Source: Saccoglossus kowalevskii (lineage: Eukaryota > Hemichordata > Enteropneusta > Harrimaniidae). From it: a stretch of 12,555 bases of DNA. A program made the translations under genes and the position numbers. Below the pieces are notes generated by a model. It had not been told where the DNA came from and ran no database searches. It saw only the letters and a program-made list of their open reading frames with translations. Numbering within the stretch: position 1 is the stretch's first letter; the number at the start of each line of letters is the position of its first letter. The stretch spans positions 1 to 12,555 of the forward strand of contig NW_003119998.1 of NCBI RefSeq assembly GCF_000003605.2, read 5' to 3'. This document shows, one piece after another, positions 8,769 through 12,555 of this stretch.

Positions 8769-9514
8769 AATAATAAATGTGAGAATTTTGCATTATACCA
8801 TTAAGCACCAGTCAACTTTCGGCACAATCTACAAAATGATTGTGTCAAAAATTTAAAGTAATATGTAAAACAGTCTATATTGACCCAAAATGATGATGAA
8901 ATTTAGTGACTATTTTACAAAATGTTTGCACTGAATTTGGAGAGGGAAATATATCTGGTAGAGTTAAGTAATTTTTAAGTAAAGTATAAGTGCTAGTCAT
9001 GCACAACAAGACAATAGAAAACAAAAAGTATAAGAAATGGAAACTTGAATTGTACTTTTTTTATTCATATATTAAAAGCAAAATGATTTCGCTGATTATA
9101 CATACTAATTTTTATTTAAGTCTAAATAAAAACGCGAGAGTCTAAATTTGTGCGGAATGTAGAATATATTGACGTTTTTTTAGAATGTCCAACAGCTGAT
9201 AATACTTTCATTTAATTGTCTATAGTAAGTAATGTCATGTGTACCTGCCATTTTAGCACCTATACTAGCCATTTTGGAAACACCTCTTGCTACATGAAAT
9301 TACCTGTAACCAATACGTTTAGAAACTACACTAGCCATTTTAGCACATACTTTTCACAAATATTAGAAATAGGAGGATGACAACCTGCATTGGTTTGCAT
9401 CAAAATGGTTCAACAAATAACATTTTGTGATTACACAAACTGACATACAAGACCAGGATATATTGTATAATAAATCATTTGAGTCGCCATAAGACTTCAA
9501 AAAATGCTACAGAT
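8769..9514. other. AT-rich stretch, possible 3' region of the minus-strand gene
   Basis: No reading frame is supported. The words gccattttagcac and ctagccattttgg recur three times between 9247 and 9345, a small degenerate repeat. If the gene at 9515-9919 is real, this would hold its 3' untranslated region. On the minus strand ATTAAA (9216-9211) and AATAAA (9116-9111 and 9065-9060) lie about 300-450 bases after the stop and could be polyadenylation signals. Confidence 0.4.
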
Positions 9515-9919
9515 TCATCTGCTGCCTTGAATAATATTATCATTTGGTGCAGATTGTTCATCTTCAAGTCCCACATCAGCCACATCCCTACATGCAGCTT
9601 CAAAACTATTCAGATAGTCATCTACGGTGTGAAGACTACTCGTCGGTGAATGCATTGAACTGCATGTAGATGAAGTAGTACTTTGATTGATGGTAAAATC
9701 TTCGTACCGTGCTGGCAAAGTAAATGGTGAAGGTGCAACTCTCTTTGGTATGTACGTAAAAAGTTCTTTAGATGCACGTGGACTCGTCATCATCACTGAC
9801 GATTGAACAACTCGTTCTTCAATCAAGGTTTCTAAGAATTTATCCACTTGTCGCAATGAGAGAGAATTATGAAGTGTTTCAAGTGGACGAATAGAAGGCA
9901 CCATTGAGTAGTTATCCAT
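9515..9919 (-). CDS. Unidentified protein or terminal exon (134 codons)
   Basis: This is the best candidate for a real coding region in the window. The protein has balanced, non-repetitive composition and few of the hydrophobic runs seen in spurious frames here, and the segment is less AT-rich than its flanks. Visible parts are a likely amphipathic helix at residues 20-38 (SLRQVDKFLETLIEERVV), a basic/proline patch YIPKRVAPSPFTLPARY at about 55-71, a Ser/Thr-rich linker at about 78-95 (phosphorylation-prone in appearance), and an acidic helical tail DDYLNSFEAACRDVADVG. There is no signal peptide, membrane segment or zinc motif. The Met at 9919 has G at -3 and G at +4, a good eukaryotic start context, with an in-frame TAA six bases upstream. 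However, the upstream sequence is also a plausible splice acceptor (pyrimidine-rich, ending TTTTAAG), so this could instead be the last exon of a longer gene extending to higher coordinates. I do not recognise the family. Confidence 0.6.
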   Translation of the reverse strand: MDNYSMVPSIRPLETLHNSLSLRQVDKFLETLIEERVVQSSVMMTSPRASKELFTYIPKRVAPSPFTLPARYEDFTINQSTTSSTCSSMHSPTSSLHTVDDYLNSFEAACRDVADVGLEDEQSAPNDNIIQGSR

Positions 9920-10593
9920 ACCTTAAAATGGAGGAATGAATAAATGTGAAAATTTACAAGTTACTGACAAGCGAATAGGGAAATAATAAAGTTTTTCAAA
10001 GGAATTATAAATGCAAACAACTGAAATTGTGATAAGAGGGATAGACACGTTTTTTGTTTCACAAATAGTGTTTCCTTCTCTCTCATCAAGTTCACTGTTT
10101 CAAACGTCAAGATTACGTCAAGGTCAGAGAAACAGTGCAATGTGATGACGAGAGGAGAATGGAAAAATATTTGTGGAATGCCAAGAGCCATTTGCATCTT
10201 GTGGCTATTGTCAAAAAATATATGTTCATGTGTAACCTATTGTACAATGTCCAAGTGCCCTGAATGAACAAAAGTGGTCAATGCAAATTACCAGACAAGG
10301 TAAACAATTAGAAGCAACTGGTAAGCAGCTTTAATTAATTTATATCGTCATTTTTTTACCAAAACTTATGTATATTGAGCAGTTGTCTAAAAACTAAAAA
10401 AACAAACATACTGAATACCCTAGCATTGAGTAAAACTAAGGTAAATATGCAAGCTGTTCAAGCGTCACACTCACACATGGATATAGATCAAGTCCAGTTT
10501 TCAGAATTTTTGTGAAGCAAAAAAACATATTTACCAATGATCTCATTCATGCAATGAGTCGAGCATTACAGCTTTGCAGCATAATTATATCGT
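9920..10593. other. Non-coding stretch, intron or upstream region
   Basis: AT-rich. A 78-codon minus-strand frame (9961-10197) is hydrophobic and lacks motifs, so I leave it out. If the neighbouring minus-strand coding segment is a terminal exon, this is probably intron; otherwise it is upstream sequence. No promoter element stands out. Confidence 0.4.
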
Positions 10594-12080
10594 GTCACAT
10601 TATAGCAAGTAGCGTATGGTAGTCACATTATAGCAAGTAGTGTATGGTAGTCACATTACACCAAGTAGTGTATGGTAGTCACATTATAGCAAGTAGTGTA
10701 TGGTAGTCACATTATAGCAAGTAGTGTATGGTAGTCACATTATAGCAAGTAGCGTATGGTAGTCACATTATAGCAAGTAGTGTATGGTAGTCACATTACA
10801 CCAAGTAGCGTATGGTAGTCACATTATAGCAAGTAGTGTATGGTAGTCACATAGCAAGTAGCGTATAGTAGTCACACTATAGCAAGTAGCGTATGATAGT
10901 CACATTATAGCAAGTAGTGTATGGTAGTCACATTACACCAAGTAGTGTATGGTAGTCACATTATAGCAAGTAGTGTATGGTAGTCACATTATAGCAAGTA
11001 GCGTATGGTAGTCACATTATAGCAAGTATTGTATGGTAGTCACATTATAGCAAGTATTGTATGGTAGTCACATTATAGCAAGTAGCATATGGTAGTCACA
11101 TAGCAAGTAGCGTATGGTAGTCACATTATAGCAAGTAGCGTATGGTAGTCACATTATAGCAAGTAGTGTGTGGTAGTCACATTAGAGCAAGTATTGTATG
11201 GTAGTCACATTATAGCAAGTAGCGTACGGTAGTCACATTATAGCAAGTAGCGTACGGTAGTCACATTATAGCAAGTAGTGTATGCTAGTCATATTATAGC
11301 AAGTAGTGTATGCTAGTCACATTATAGCAAGTAGTGTATGGTAGTCACATTACACCAAGTAGTGTATGGTAGTCACATTACACCAAGTAGTGTATGGTAG
11401 TCACATTATAGCAAGTAGCGTATGGTAGTCACATTATAGCAAGTAGTGTATAGTAGTCACATTATAGCAAGTAGTGTATGGTAGTCACATTATAGCAAGT
11501 AGTGTATGGTAGTCACATTATAGCAAGTAGTGTATGGTAGTCACATTATAGCAAGTAGTGTATGGTAGTCACATTATAGCAAGTAGTGTATGGTAGTCAC
11601 ATTACAGCAAGTAGTGTATGGTAGTCACATTATAGCAAGTAGTGTATGGTAGTCACATTATAGCAAGTAGGTATGGTAGTCACATTATAGCAAGTAGTGT
11701 ATGGTAGTCACATTACACCAAGTAGCGTATGGTAGTCACATTATAGCAAGTAGTGTATGGTAGTCACATAGCAAGTAGCGTATAGTAGTCACACTATAGC
11801 AAGTAGCGTATGATAGTCACATTATAGCAAGTAGCGTATGGTAGTCACATTATAGCAAGTAGTGTATGGTAGTCACATTACACCAAGTAGCGTATGGTAG
11901 TCACATTATAGCAAGTAGTGTATGGTAGTCACATAGCAAGTAGCGTATGGTAGTTACATTATAGCAAGTAGTGTATGGTAGTCACATTATAGCAAGTAGT
12001 GTATAGTAGTCACATTATAGCAAGTAGTGTATGGTAGTCACATTATAGCAAGTAGTGTATGGTAGTCACATTAGAGCAAG
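10594..12080. repeat. 28-bp minisatellite array, 53 full units plus one partial
   Basis: The unit begins gtcacattatagcaag and continues tagtgtatggta (28 bp). Counting unit starts from 10594 to 12065 gives 53 complete copies and a partial last copy. All are 28 bp except four 25-bp units (starting 10846, 11095, 11763, 11928), which lack three bases of attat, and one 27-bp unit (11652). Recurrent variants are acacc for atagc, and agcgta versus agtgta. A four-unit block starting at 10790 recurs exactly at 11707, an offset of 917 bp, showing segmental duplication within the array. There are no spacers, so it is not a CRISPR array. The 28-bp period is not a multiple of three, so it is not protein-coding. 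Confidence 0.95.
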
Positions 12081-12332
12081 CACCAATCTCCATCTGTGAC
12101 TCACATAGATACATAACTCTTCTTGCAGTAATCACTTATTAATAAGTTATTTGATATGTTAACTTAAAAAAAAAACATAACATGAAATAACCATAATTAT
12201 AATCCATTTTTGTAACCACATACCCCTCTCCCTATAGTTATAATTATAGTTTTAACTGGTAATTACTATATGCAGGCAAGAGAATCACTGAAGCAGCGGC
12301 AAGCAGGACTTTAATTACATGACAAAGTGTAG
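12081..12332. other. AT-rich non-coding stretch
   Basis: Unique sequence after the minisatellite, with a 9-A run near 12167 and a small AT repeat (tataattatag-like) at about 12235-12255. No gene is seen. Confidence 0.4.
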
Positions 12333-12555
12333 TGTGGTATTATTCTTGACTGCAGATCACACTTTATAGCTGTGCCATGGAAAGTTATGGGGTGTTCACA
12401 TGCTATGAGTGTTATTGTTACAGGAAAGTGCGATGAAACCTGTGGGTTCAACATGAGTGGCTACGTCAAGTACATGACTATTAGTTTAAAGTGTTTATAT
12501 GACTTTGATGAGAATATCATCACTAACATTCCATTGTTAGTTGTATGGTACTTGG
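12333..12555 (+). CDS. Possible partial exon, open to window edge
   Basis: A frame following a TAG (12330-12332) stays open for 74 codons to the end of the window, in DNA where stops are otherwise frequent. It contains the cysteine-spaced string GKCDETCGFNMSGYVKYM and continues through KCLYDFDENIITN. A candidate splice acceptor (ttattgttacag) lies just before this string, so an exon could begin near 12422. No family is recognised and chance cannot be excluded. Confidence 0.2.

Noticed and set aside
10594-12080. CRISPR array
   Set aside because: The 28-bp units are directly adjacent with no unique spacers, and there are no cas genes; it is a minisatellite.

Overview
This is AT-rich, gene-poor eukaryotic DNA, most likely from an animal genome. 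It has long non-coding stretches, a decayed retrotransposon, two short inverted-repeat transposons and a 1.5-kb minisatellite. It shows no bacterial gene packing, no operons and no ribosome-binding-site pattern. The mix (a DIRS-type tyrosine-recombinase retroelement, TTAA- and TA-flanked miniature transposons, CpG-decaying repeats) fits a marine invertebrate or other lower metazoan, but the species cannot be told from the sequence.

Layout. Bases 1-310 are degenerate short repeats, and 311-1824 is AT-rich DNA with one clear hairpin. Bases 1825-5336 are more GC-rich and hold a decayed DIRS1-like retrotransposon on the minus strand. Its evidence is a pair of inverted terminal repeats about 100 bp long and roughly 82% identical by hand count, an internal complementary region, and broken Gag, RNase H and tyrosine-recombinase coding remnants in the expected order. 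The reverse-transcriptase domain and the recombinase catalytic tail appear to be missing. Bases 5337-6867 hold nothing recognisable. A TA-flanked miniature transposon lies at 6868-7208 and a TTAA-flanked one at 8613-8764, in otherwise unremarkable AT-rich DNA that also contains a weak hammerhead-ribozyme-like motif near 8061.

The only convincing host-type coding segment is a 134-codon reading frame on the minus strand (9515-9919). It could be a short gene or the last exon of a larger one, and I do not recognise its family. Bases 10594-12080 are a 28-bp tandem array of 53 full units plus one partial unit, with internal duplication of unit blocks. The window ends in a reading frame open to its edge (12333-12555), which may be part of an exon.

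The DIRS parts belong together as one dead element: Gag would package the RNA, RT/RNase H would copy it, and the recombinase would integrate the circular product. Here only fragments remain. I see no evidence of a new defence, biosynthetic or regulatory system. The most informative items are the DIRS terminus architecture, the two miniature transposons, the minisatellite and the unidentified coding segment.
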